A model generated the notes under the pieces. That model did no database searches and was not told the DNA's origin. It saw nothing but the letters and a program-made list of their open reading frames with translations. DNA of 64,000 nt from Holothuria scabra (lineage: Eukaryota; Echinodermata; Holothuroidea; Aspidochirotida; Holothuriidae), in NCBI GenBank assembly GCA_037179385.1, contig CM074179.1, forward strand, positions 28,712,046 through 28,776,045, in the 5' to 3' direction. Positions 33,471 to 44,800 of this stretch are shown here, one piece after another; the stretch's first letter is position 1, and the number at the start of each line of letters is the position of its first letter. The position numbers were made by a program, and so were the translations under genes.

Positions 33471-35084
33471 GAGTAAGGAGAAAATCCCAAATTTGAGCGT
33501 TCTCGGCCATGTACTTTTCGAGTTATGGCCATTTAAAGTTCAGGTGCCACGCCCACTTTTGAGGTCTCAGGGACGTCGACGTTCTGGGGAAACAACTTTA
33601 AGGGTTGCAAACTTTTTGAAGGATGCAGGTATAGACCTAAAACTCACTCTCCAGACCCAGTTTTGGGTGTAGATTTCAAAAATGAGGTCAAAATGGTAAT
33701 ACCATATACAGATTTGAAAAAGAATGGGGCTCAAAAATTGAATTTTTCCCATTTACGATTTTTCTGGGCCATTTTGGACAGAGTTCTGCTCGAAATGTAG
33801 GCAAACTAGAGCGACCAAATTTTTAGAGTATTATACCCTTATAAAGGTTATTTTTTATGCGCAAATATGAAGGTCACGTGTTATCCACTTTGGACGATAA
33901 TTGGGGTGAAAGTTGTCATTTCATTCAATTTTCAATAAATGTGACCTTGAAACTTGAGTCAAAATGGCAGCGTCACTAAGTGATTTGGAATTTGATACTT
34001 TGGTATCTTCAAGGACCATTTATGAGCTACTCCTTGTAAAAAATTCAACTCAAAATTGTACACTGCGGCACTGGTCACTCAACACTCGGCACCCATCAAC
34101 CTACTTGTCCCCTTTTACACCAACAAGAAACACATAACCTATAAGCAAGTTTAGAACACATCACACTCGCGCCAATTGCTTGCATATAACAGTGATAACT
34201 TCGGTACTAGTTTTGGTCCGCAGCTAGGTAGTACGCGTACATATAGGTATACATAGGTAAACTCCGAAATGTTTAGGGCCAGGTGTCATGTGTGAAACTT
34301 CAGTTGTGGTCTTTTGTAGTAATTTCAAGCAAGCATGTACCATATACATTAAACAGCCGTACTAGTAGTAAAAGTGAAGTCTTTAAAAAATAAATGTTTT
34401 TGCGGGTATGAGTGTTATAATTAAGTGATATATCTTCCGTATGGGCACGACATACTCGTCTTCGTCTTACTGTACGTTTGAAATTCAGTACAGTACATCC
34501 TATGGAAGCGCTCATGATTCTTAACACTGATAAACGTGATCAGGCTTATTTCCTATTCTTGAGATTATTCGTACTGTTGAGAATTAAAAAGTCTTAACCT
34601 AGCTGTGCACTTTGTCTCAGGTAACAAGGTAGTGATTAACAACGACATTAAAATTTAACTTAGGATTATGGTCAACTTAAAATCGTTTATTTATGTAACT
34701 CAGTTTCTAAAGCAAAAGCCCTAAGAAGGTAAAATATTGCCGTATGAGATTTTAACACCGTTTCCTATATTTAGTAAGCTATACTTGATTTATACAAAAT
34801 CTTAAATCCACCCAACAATATATGAGTGTAGAAAACCCGTCCTGCGCATTCATTGCGGTTTTCCTGTGCTACATAAAGGCTTACGGTATTCCAATTAGTT
34901 CCTTCCGTATCTTGTGAGTTTTCTGTAAAATGAAGTGTTACCAGGTTACGGTTTGTGGTACTGCATTTCCTTCTAACGTCTCATTTTATGTCGACAAAGG
35001 TTCATTTAAATCACAATTTTGAGCATTTTCCGTTTGTAGTTGCCGTGTACTGAACAAACGGTCTGCTTAAACAACTATACCAAA

Positions 35085-36290
35085 GGTCCTTTTTCTTGAC
35101 TTTACAAGTGCATTTAACATAGTCTTGCCAAATGTTTTATTAAATGATCTGTCACGTTTTATCGGAGAAACATGGCTTATTCATTGGTTATCTCAATTCC
35201 TTCAAGGATGGTCCAGACAGGTTAAGTTGGATTAAGGTTTATCCGAAATATCTGAAATAAAGGTTGGTGTGCCTCAGGGTGGTCCATTATCTGCTATATT
35301 ATTTACTATATATACTGACGAAATTAGGTCAAACTCAAACATTTCTGTTACAAAATATGCTGATGATACTGCCATGTCTTGCAAAATTTCTAAGAGCTCT
35401 GTTGAAACTGATAAACTAAGTTATCAGTGTTCTGTAAATAACATAGTTTCAACATGTGACCGTAAAAAATTTATTGCTTAATCCCAAAAAGGCAAAGGAA
35501 ATGTGTTATGCAAACAAAAATATAAAACATGATGGCCTTAATTTATCAAACTAAGTTAAAACCTATAGTTATTGATAGATCGGAGGTAACTAGGACCTCC
35601 AAAACTGAATACTTGGGAGTTTGCATCGATGACCGTTTAAATTTTTCTTGCCATGTGTCAAAATAATTAAGTAAAGTGTATTATATAGTATCTAGTTTGG
35701 CTTATGTTGTGTCTTTCTGTAATAAAAATGCTAAGGATAATGTTTTCAACACCATTGTTTTACCACATTTGATTTATGCAGTACCAGTCTGGTACCACTT
35801 TATATTGCAAAAAGACAAAGAAAGAATAATGGCATTTCTTAAGTACACATCAACTATTTTTAATTTAGATTACAATATGCTTTTACAAAAGGTAAAAGAT
35901 GCTGCTAGAAATGAGTTCATAAGAATTGCTAATGAGATTAACACATTTGACCAAAACCACCCACTGTATAATGCATTGAAAAGCCTTCGGAAAAAATCGG
36001 ACAGAAGCCTAAGACATCCCAACATCTTGCCAAAATACAGAGCACACGCTCTTAAAAATTCCTTCATCTATCTTGCTGCTATATTCATTCAATTCGAAAA
36101 AAGTAGGAAGTTTGTTGCAGTTTGTTTTGTATTGTTTTATGTATTAACCTTTCTATGTGTAGATATATTGTTACTGTATATATTATCCCAACATCTTAAT
36201 CTTTTTACTTTTTATACTAACTATTCTTCTTATGAATGTATTTTATGAATTTTACATTTGTACTGGATTGAATAAATGAAAAAATGAAAA
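35085..36290 (+). pseudogene. decayed non-LTR reverse transcriptase
   Basis: Motif A as LDFTSAFNIV (about 35095), an internal stop, then GVPQGGPLSAILFTIYTDEI (35267-35330) and KYADDTAM. Several frame changes follow, with EYLGVCIDDRLNFSCHVSK near 35610 and a 190-residue C-terminal frame (35676-36248) containing VLPHLIYAVPVWY. The element ends in an AAATGAAAAAA tail at about 36290. Jockey/CR1-type by motif, clearly inactive. Confidence 0.85.
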
Positions 36291-36655
36291 AAATCAATAC
36301 ACAACGGCATGCCGAAGTGCACTTGTGATGTCATCAATGCTCTGACTAGAACTGGTTTTCATGGTTGGCACTTAAGTAACATATCGGCGCGAAAACAACG
36401 GCACCGGGAGACTGGAATTTTTGGACAATTATGGATGGTGTGACCAGTGGAAGGGCAATATTTTACCCGCTATGAGCTAAGCGATAACCACAGTTTATGT
36501 TCCTCATTACCGTCATGAAATACTGCTAAATTTCTGTTGAAATGATAGAAATTAAAAACAAACTGTTCATTTTCATTTGATTTCGTGAACACTTTATGAT
36601 GTGGTCATGCTCTTTGTTTCCACATCTTTTGTCATAATTTTTATTACAGTTTATT

Positions 36656-36737
36656 ATGAATAAGAGCATGGAAAGAAATTCTTCTGGAGAGGGTGCTCGG
36701 CCAAAGACGTCGCTAACAGCAAAAAGGGATTTCAAAG
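36656..36737 (+). CDS. NLR-like gene, start exon
   Basis: Twenty-seven codons from ATG (MNKSMERNSSGEGARPKTSL...) ending in phase 1 at AAAG|GTACTA. TTTTATTACAG lies just upstream, so the exon may be preceded by a 5' untranslated exon. It joins in phase to the death-fold exon at 37114, giving KRDFK-DFEAF. The tail has no domain. The start is chosen because it is the first ATG in a frame that splices cleanly; no transcript supports it. Confidence 0.55.
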
Positions 36738-37113
36738 GTACTACTTATGGATTACAATACTAATCAAGCCCTTTTAGCCCAATTAATCAAGCTCTTCCTT
36801 CTGGAAACTGCAGTAATTAGTATGTATATGGAAACTACAGTTAATTCTTGCAAATCTTGTAGATATGATACTATATTTATTTTCCAACTTTCCTTGCTTT
36901 GTATGTTTCAAGATGTAAATGAAGTTTCTTCCTTCAGGAAAAAACGGGCAATTGACTCATTTTTTCTAGTGTTTTACACTTCTATCAATATTCACACAAT
37001 ATGAATTTATGCTGTAAAAGCAAATAAATCCCCAAATAAAGGTTCTCACCGACCAATGTTATCGTCAGGGGATCTCAGTTGATAATTGAATTTCATTCAT
37101 TTCCATACTGCAG

Positions 37114-37419
37114 ACTTCGAGGCATTTCTAATGGACACGAAGGGTTTGCTTACGGAAGATGACGTACAGATGTTAGCGACCGCTTTTGAGTTCAAACGAG
37201 CAGAAATTGATACGATAGAGCGAAGTGAGGATCATGGACAAATATTCGTCGATCTATTAAAAAGAAAAGGTGTAATTAGCAGAACAGATGTTACAGCCCT
37301 CACGGAGAAGCTCAAGTTATGCGATCGTCGCGGTGTTGCTGATGACGTAAATGAATCATTTCAAAAATATTTGTCGAAGATGAAACCTCAAGAAGGGGAA
37401 TCACAGAAGCACAACTTAG
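37114..37419 (+). CDS. NLR-like gene, death-fold (DED/DEATH-like) exon
   Basis: An exon between ATACTGCAG and GTGAGTTACT, encoding residues 28-130. About 85 residues form a death-superfamily helical bundle: GLLTEDDVQMLATAFEFK, EIDTIERSEDHGQIFVDLLK, then KGVISRTDVTALTEKLKLCD. The wording is closest to DED or DEATH domains of invertebrate receptors, used for oligomeric signalling in the cytoplasm. It leaves in phase 1 and joins the NACHT exon 3.2 kb downstream. DED versus DEATH cannot be decided by eye; an HMM search would settle it. Confidence 0.78.
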
Positions 37420-37703
37420 GTGAGTTACTTAAAGGGAAAACAGAAACAGTCACCCAAACTTCAATAAGTCAGCAGGCTCATGTGTTTCAAGAACAGCTTT
37501 TGAGTAAAATAAGTATAAAGTTGGCTTATAGTCGGCATATAGTTTTTACAAAAATTTCAAAAATTTTAGAAGTTCTACGTTACAGTTTCAAAAATGCAAT
37601 ATAGGTAATTTCAGCCCTATAGTACACATGAACATACTGTACATATGTCATGTAAGATGGAAGACTTCACTACATTCTTAAAATTTTCATGCATTTATTT
37701 TAA

Positions 37704-37994
37704 AAGGTTTAATCTTCTCACTTCAACTACAATTTCTTTAGTACTCCACATAAATTCTCAATTGGCACGTCTCATTGATTGACAGCAAGGTTAAAAAAAT
37801 GCAGAATAGCGGAGCTCATATTACACGCATGTACTGTACCGAGGGTGTTCTGATTACACATTGGGGTCTTGAATACTCACCCTAACGCAATAAAGTGAGA
37901 TTGTGTGTGGATGAGGATGAATTCTAGACAGTTGTGGGAGGGGCTTAAGGAAGTAGCTTAGGAGAATTGAAACTGTGGTGATAGGATTAGGCCT
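37704..37994 (+). mobile_element. TTAA MITE family A copy
   Basis: TTAA precedes AAGGTTTAATCTTCTCAC, and GGATTAGGCCT is followed by TTAA. Contains ATTGATTGACAGC, ATGCAGAATAGC and GTTGTGGGAGGGGCTTAAG. Plus orientation. Confidence 0.85.
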
Positions 37995-38796
37995 TTAATC
38001 ATTTTCCCTACTGTTTTGTTGTAATGGGAATAATCGAAAGAGTTAACAACTGGTTCTATGCAAGGCCGTTGTAATATCAACCGCTATGACCTTTTCGTGC
38101 CTGACGAGGAAGCTGAGGAAGCAAGAGAATGTACTGAAAGAGGAGGGGGCTTCCGGATCACAGAATAATTTTAAAGTGGAACATTTCTATCTTCATTGGG
38201 ACAAAATTTCAAGGGGCTCCTTCACACATCACCCCAATTTAGAATTTAACAATGGACGCAAATTCCGCGCAGGGAATGTCCAGGAAGACATTTGACACAG
38301 GAACTGAAAGACGTTGCCTCCCATGCAAGAATTACGTTTGGCACGAAATAGAAAGTTTTAACTTTCTAAAACTCATCCTCATTCTTGCACAATATCAGCA
38401 GACCCGGTTTTACGGGCGGGAGGGAGGGGGCGGGCTTTGGGGACTCGAGCTCCCCAAAATGTGCTCAAGCCCCACCCCCAAAACGTCCGAGATTGTGTAT
38501 ACCTTCATGCTTCCATTCTTCAGGTTTCGAAAACACTTCAAATGCCGTCGGGGAGCCTCAAAACGCAGGCCTAAGATAACATTATGCAGCAACAAAGATC
38601 CTTGGCCGCCATACAATCCCAGATTTGCCGATAGGGAGGACAGATTCTTCAATAATCACCAAACTTTTCAAATTTCCTAACAGGAAAGCTAGAATTCAAA
38701 ATTTTGTGCAATTCAAGCTCCATATTTTTTAAATGTTAAATTAAGAAAAGCAAAGTTTTTCCGGACACGCTTCGCGCGCCGCACATTACTTCAATA

Positions 38797-39612
38797 CATG
38801 GACGTCCATTATGGAAGGGGACAAGGGGACATGTCCCCCACTTTTTTGAGTGCAGGGGACACTAACGTAAAATTTCCCTACACGTTTTGTGACCTGAAAC
38901 TTAAAAGTTAGACACTAACAAAAGTACTATTCATGTAGGTTATGAAAGATGTGCTTTACCGATTACGATCAATTTCTGTATCAATAATTACTCGTTTATA
39001 CTTTGCAAATCCCAAAAATTTTCGCGCGCTCCGCCCGCTTGCAGTCTCATTGATGCTCTTTTTTTCACTTGCATATCAAAAAATACATTATTTATATGTC
39101 TGTATGATTATGTCGATTGTTCGAGTGCATAGGGCAGCAGGTGTGGTTATGAAGGAGCACAACATTTAGGAATTTGAAGACTGAGAGGAATCGTCCCCTA
39201 CTATGTTTTAATGAAATTTGTAATCTTTAGTGAATGACCAGCCTGACAGGCTTAACACATTTTAAGGAAAATGTCTCGGTGCAGAGTCTGCATGCAACTT
39301 TTTCAGAAAAATAAATGATTCAAATGCAAAATTTCGACACGAGCACATCACACATTCGTATTTAAATTAGACCATTATTAGAGAAGTAAAATCACCTTTG
39401 TTATTGAGTACAGAAAATCGGTAGAAGGCACCTCACATAACCTGCCTGCATAGTTTTTTGGTGGCACCTAATTTTTAAGTTTCAGGTCACAAAAAGTGTG
39501 TGTGGGGGGGGGGGGGCTTTTACATCAGTGTCCCCTCCACTCAAGAATTGGGGGCATGGTCCTCCTGTCCCCCCCTCCCCACACACACACACACAAATCG
39601 TTGTCCATGAAC
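38797..39612. mobile_element. foldback-ended element with GGGGAC words
   Basis: CATGGACGTCCATTATGG and GGGGACAAGGGGACATGTCC at the left mirror GCATGGTCCTCCTGTCCCC and TTGTCCATGAACG at the right. Deeper pairs such as GACCTGAAACTTAAAAGTTA and TTTTTAAGTTTCAGGTCAC extend the inverted repeat to over 100 bp. No transposase; target duplication not identified. Confidence 0.65.
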
Positions 39613-39978
39613 GGTACACCAAGACTGTTATACTTTCTTTATCCTGCCTGCTGTTTTTTTAATCTGCCTGAACTCTGGGGGAGCAAAACGACAAGTTTTC
39701 TCCAAATAGTTTCATTGGGGAGATTTCCCCCTTCCCCAGGATCGACACCCGTGTAATTTGTGTAGGGTGAACAAAAGAAATGTCAATACTGTGCAACACT
39801 CTACGTCAGTATTTTGGGATATGCAAATTGTCACACCAGAAACATTTTCAAACTTTGGAAAGGTGTATCTTGAGAATGAAAAAAGATAATGATGTAATTC
39901 ACTTTTCGATTGAAAAAAGCTTACTTTTAACTGCCAAGTAAAGGCAATGCCTTATTCTGGCATGCCACCATGCTTTAA

Positions 39979-40538
39979 AGTGTACCTCAAGTCAAAAAAT
40001 TCAAAAATATATATTAAAGACCATGAAAAGTACATTCTAACAGTCCAACTCCCATCTTCATAGGAGATTTCCTCAGCTGAGATATAAAATGTTGAAGTTT
40101 ATTCACTCAAACTAAAATGGTACATTGCGCAATAATTTGTGATGTTATTCTTGTACTACTCAAATTACAATCTTTGTATTTCCTTGTTTTTCTGAATGTT
40201 ACTGCACCTTGTACCAAGATGTGATAGCACTCTTACTCTTATGAGGTGATGTAATTAGGTAAGCCCTCCTTGTGCAACATGCTATGCATGCAAACAGGAA
40301 GCGTCCAAGGTCATAAAAACATCTTAAATTTTAAAGGAAAAACAAAGCATGTTGTGTGAGTTGCACAAGAAGAAAGTCATTAATTATTGCGCAATCGACC
40401 AATTTGTTTTAAGTGAATAAACTTCAACATTTTACATCTCAGCTCAGGAACGTCATATGAAGATGGGAGTTGAACTGTTCGAATTCATTTTTCATGCCCT
40501 TCAATATATATTTTTGAATATTTTACTTGAGGTACACT
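39979..40538. mobile_element. TTAA foldback element, 560 bp
   Basis: TTAA flanks both sides (39975-39978 and 40539-40542). The ends AGTGTACCTCAAGTCAAAAA and TATTTTACTTGAGGTACACT are inverted, and similarity extends inward through AAATATATATT, CCCATCTTCATA and ATAAAATGTTGAAGTTTATT over about 150 bp per arm. No ORF. The TTAA target suggests piggyBac-type mobilisation. Confidence 0.85.
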
Positions 40539-40597
40539 TTAATTAACTAATTAGAAATGTTTTGCATTCAATGCCCTTTCCTTTATTTTCGATTCAG

Positions 40598-42143
40598 AAA
40601 AGAAAAATCAGTTTGTGACAGAGCTGAGAAATAAGTACCAAAATCTGTGTGGAGACATTCCACCAGCCCCTTTCCTACGAGACAGATACAACATTGAGGA
40701 GCTTTACGTCGAAAGCGGGATGGAATTCATGGAAGGGAAAGAAATTGAAAATGGAGGAAAAGAAAAATGGAAGAAATTAAAGAATTATAAAACCATCTTT
40801 ACCGACCACCAGGTTAAATCAAAGAGGCGCATTATAGATGGAGAGCCTGGAAGCGGCAAGTCAATGCTTGCTCTCCAGATAGCACATGATTGGTGCAAAG
40901 GAATATCACCAGTCAAGGACTTCGATATCCTGATTCTACTTCGACTTAGACAGTTCAGTAACGTACCATCAGTGTTCAGTGCGATAAAAAGGCTAATTTT
41001 ACCGAGAGATTCCAAACTGACTGAAAACGACATCAAGCATATCCTTGACAGTTCATCGACCCTTATCCTTCTAGACGGATACGATGAATATCCTGATCGA
41101 GGGAAGAAAGAGACTGACATCGAGCACATCATCCGGGGAGATATGTTTCAGAAACACGAGGTGATTCTAACTACAAGAAAGTATTGTTTGCCGCCGAAGA
41201 AATCAAGCGACACCAAACGCATCAGGTCAACAGGATTTGACGACGCGACTAGAGATACTTACGTACGAAACATAGTGGCACGTGGTTGCTCCGACGTCGC
41301 TAATAAAATAAACTCACTAATCAGATTTAACCCAATTTCCGTCGATCTTTGTAAAATTCCGTTATTCTTTTCCATGATTTGTTATATGGCGAACCTCAGT
41401 GAAAAATTTCGAAGTATAAAGACCGTCACAGAGTTTTTTCGACACCTTATTAAATGCTTTCACAGTCACAAGAAACTTAAGACGACAGGTCATCCTCATC
41501 GGGGAGAGGATTTAGATCACACTATTTTAGACACGGTAACTTTTGGATTATTTTTAAGTGACGCTCAACAAATATCTTGTGAGAGAAACGAACTCAGAGA
41601 TATCATCGGACATAATAATCGAATATATTAGCGTTGGAATTTTAATAGAAGAAGAAAGTTTCAACTATGAAAAGTTGGAGTATTTTACAGAAACCAGATT
41701 TTTCCACAAAATGTTCGCTGAGTGGTATGCAGCTCATTTTTTTGCAACAATAGCTGCTCAAAGCGGAAGCCACAATACACGGCAGCCTCACGAAGTTAAG
41801 AAGATATCACTGAAAAATCTCAATCCAAACGACGTTCAATATCTGTACCGGTTTGCATGTGGCTTGAACAGTGACGCTGCTGTAAATCTTATCAAATACT
41901 TATCGAAAATTGAAGAATATCACGACTGTACAATATTGTGTATCACAGAATTGGATGGCAACTATGACGCAGTACTTGACATAATTATGGTAATACTCTA
42001 CCTTCAGGAAATTTATTTCAGTAACCAAGACAGCTTAGTGCTTCAGAGATCTAATATGGAACTTCTCACATTTGCCAACAGCCGAATGGTACGTAGACAC
42101 ATAGAAACATCCTACTTCCCCATTGTACAATTTTTGCCCCAAG
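40598..42143 (+). CDS. NLR-like gene, NACHT exon with frameshift
   Basis: Large exon after CGATTCAG, in phase with the death-fold exon. NACHT STAND NTPase features: Walker A GEPGSGKS (residues 211-218), Walker B LILLDGYDEYP (285-295), sensor VILTTRKY (from 318), and the winged-helix proline-loop DLCKIPLFFSMI. The frame ends at a stop at 41629-41631, while the next frame continues the domain (IIIEYISVGILIEEE, then RFFHKMFAEWYAAHFFA, the helical-domain motif of NLRs) to FLPQG|GTAAGAG. So a one-base difference lies near 41590-41625: either a real mutation or an assembly error. No leucine-rich repeats follow within the exon. Related to echinoderm/vertebrate NLRs, cytoplasmic. Confidence 0.85.
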
Positions 42144-42371
42144 GTAAGAGTAAATGAGCTCATTCTCAGATTAACGGAAAAAAAAAACAGTCACCTCAAA
42201 TTTGTTTTGGTAAAAAAGCCAGATTTCACAGATTTCTGTTTGTTTTACTTGAAATACCTTTCATAAATATTTAGGGCAAGTTGGACATTGCATGTAAGGT
42301 AAAAATTGAGTCACTCCGCTAATTCAGGCCCGTAGCCAGCTTTTATCTAGGGGGTTCGTCATGCGCGACAG

Positions 42372-43740
42372 GACTATCTAAGCATAACGCCACCATCAGC
42401 TGGGTATTTTGATCCCCAAAGTTTGGTTTTCCCCCATGCCCTCCTCCCCCTACCCCGGATTTCATGTCCTGGTGTCGTGACTCACCAGTGATCCGAGTGT
42501 CCTTGCATTCTGTACATACAGATCGTGCAGATTTTGCTCAAAAGAAAAAGTTTTGTTGCCCATCTAAGTCTCTCCTCACGGGAATACTTCCCCTCCTTAA
42601 AGGTGTGTCTCTTAGGCTGGCTATCTCAGACCTCAGTGAAGATTCTATTTTCTCTCTAAAAAAAGACAGCACTGTTATAGACGAGGGATTCTTAGAGTGT
42701 CGGGAGAAAACACCCCTAAAAATATGAATAAAAAAAAAAAGAAAAAAAAAGGAAGACGGCCATTTATCCCTTCATTCCTGCAAGAGGATTAGCTACCGAC
42801 TAACCCGCAGGTTTCGAGTTACCTCCATGAACAGTGGGGGATCCAGGATTTGCCAGAAGGGGGCAGCTCAGTTGTGGTGGATAGGATACTTACAGTGAAC
42901 GCCAGCAGAACAATCTAAGCGGAGCGCCACCACTAGTTTGTGCGGTGCGTACAAGAAATTTTTTACTTTACACACCCTCCAGATGGCCGGAAACGGCACT
43001 TCCCGAACGAGAATAATATGAACAATGGTACAAATATAAATGTCACAGTTTGAGGCTAGCACTTGTCCAACAGCCCAACAGACTATCTAAGAGGAGCGTC
43101 ACCATCGATTGGGGCGGGAGCGTCAAAAATTTTAACAAATCACGACCCCTTCGACAATCGGAAACGCCATTCCTCGGGCTTGTAAGCAGAACCTAAGCAG
43201 TCATTATTTTGTAACTCTGGTCAAGTTGAAGGATCATCCAAGTGAAGCACTACCATCAGTTTGATACACAGAAGATTTGAAGAACTGCATGGCAACTCCT
43301 CCAACAGTCAAGCAGCCAGAAATGGCGTTGTCTGAAAGCAGAGGCGTACGAAAACATTTCACTTTGTGGGGCAGAAGATTTTTTGCCCGAAGAAAATAGT
43401 TCTAACCAAAAAACTAAGCAGAGCGCCACCATCATTGGTGCGGAGCGTAGCCTGGAAAAATGGGAAAAATCTTACCCCTCAGGCAGTCAAAAATAGCATT
43501 TCCCACTCTTACAAGGATGATCCCAGCAGCTTTGCGTTTTGGTTTGTTTAAGAACATTCACTTCACACTAAGTTTCAGACAGAAAGACTTTCTAAGAGGG
43601 GCCCCACCGTTTTTGGAGCGGAGGGCGCAGAAAATTCTGAAAAAAGGAACCCTCATACAACCGGAGCCTATGGCAATTTCCAGGCTGAGAAGGAGGATCA
43701 AAGCAGTTGCAATTTTGATCAGAAAATTACCAGATAAAAT
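42372..43740 (+). repeat. diverged tandem array, period about 168 bp
   Basis: Units begin near 42911, 43081, 43231, 43411 and 43585 (mean spacing 168), with a first outlier at 42372. Each has CTAAGCAGAGCGCCACCATC, then TTGGTGCGGAGCGT, a TTTTAC stretch, an ACCCCTCAGGCAGTC block and GGAAACGCCATTTCC. ORFs in the region (42464-42727, 43366-43551, 43460-43810) are read across units in different frames and look incidental. Confidence 0.8.
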
Positions 43741-44574
43741 GTACTATTGGATGAAACGGTCTTGTATCTCTTCGGGGAAAAACTATGAAAATAAATTAAA
43801 AACTTGCTAATGTAATTAACTCCCTTGCGACTCTTGGCTAAATTCAACATATATTGAATTAATGAAATTGTCTTCGTGACTGCCGGAACTCCCTACTGTA
43901 AATGATTTTACTTCTATTCAGTGGCGAAGCTAGGTATTTTTCCAGGGAGGAGGCAAGCACCAAAATTTTCCGAATTTTTTTAAGTGTCAACACCATTTCT
44001 ATGGGGCGTAATTTGCGGCGCGCGAGGGCGCCGAAATTGTTGCCCCTCTTTAGCAAATTTTGCAAAATATGGAGCTTGTATTGGTTGCTTGCAGGGGGAG
44101 CTTGTATGGTAACATTGCTAACCCGTCTTTGGAATCTCTTGTGCTCTAATTTCTGACCAGGCTCCAAAACGTAAGTTCCGCCCTGTGTAACTCTTCTTCT
44201 ACTTTATTCAACTTGGTCGTCTTCTTGCAACCTTGAAAATTCAAAATCAGAGCAAAAGACAGGATGCACACGTTGTCCTTCTGTGATTGGCACATACGGG
44301 AAGTTGTTTTTACTTTGGCCGCAAAGGCCTAATAAAAGCCTATAGCCATGCTGTCTGCCCTCAGTTCTGAGCTAGCGTTTTAAAGAATAGGTCTCTCAAG
44401 AATTCTCAGGTACAGGGTTAAACCCACAGCACTCTTAAAAAGAGATAAAATTAGTCAGCGCATAACTTGTGAACCAATTTCTTCCATAATCCTGCTCATT
44501 TTTCGAAAAGCATTCTCCTTCCTAAAAGGTTAAGTTCGAGAGACAGGATATACTGAATCAAGAATTCCTTCCAC

Positions 44575-44800
44575 AAAAAGTAGGAAGACTTCCGAGTCCC
44601 CAAAAGGGGAGAAACTTCGTGCAAACTCTCAAAAGTTTCGAATCAAGTGTGCAGCCTTAAAATGCCGAGTTAAAACTGCCAAATTTTGTCTGAAGGCGGA
44701 ACAAACCGAGCACTTCCTCAATAACATCTCTGATAGACCTCTCTCGGATAAATGTAAAAAAGCTCTTGGTAGGGGTGACAGTTTATAGCTACCCCGCCCT
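44575..44800 (+). pseudogene. possible retroelement N-terminal remnant
   Basis: The plus-strand frame reads CRVKTAKFCLKAEQTEHFLN, NISDRPLSDKCKKALGRGD, then stops. The phrase NISDRPLS..ALGRG resembles the segment preceding the RT domain in Penelope-like and related elements. No RT core is identified downstream. This is weak, by-eye evidence. Confidence 0.22.

Larger units (their letters stand above)
31541..35084. other. intergenic DNA with foldback element and LINE 3' end
   Basis: Contains the foldback element at 32341-32631, a retroposon 3' end with a palindromic junction (33252-33470), and mostly unassigned sequence at 31541-32340, 32640-33250 and 33480-35080. Short ORFs lack family features. 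Confidence 0.45.
37420..40597 (+). other. intron between death-fold and NACHT exons
   Basis: Carries a TTAA MITE (37704-37994), a roughly 0.8-kb foldback-ended element (38797-39612), a repeat B fragment (39775-39900) and a 560-bp TTAA foldback element (39979-40538). ORFs at 38086-38680 show no domain. Confidence 0.65.

Noticed and set aside
38086..38680. Group of ORFs in the NLR intron (69, 142, 64 and 80 residues)
   Set aside because: Overlapping frames on both strands, none with family features or in-phase splice sites to the neighbouring exons.
42464..42727. 87-residue plus-strand ORF as the hidden exon of the NLR-like gene
   Set aside because: It has no acceptor/donor pair giving the needed phase 1 entry and phase 0 exit, and its protein has no recognisable domain.
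42372..43740. CRISPR-like array of repeated units
   Set aside because: Units are diverged, about 168 bp with no constant short repeat and unique spacers; the host is eukaryotic.
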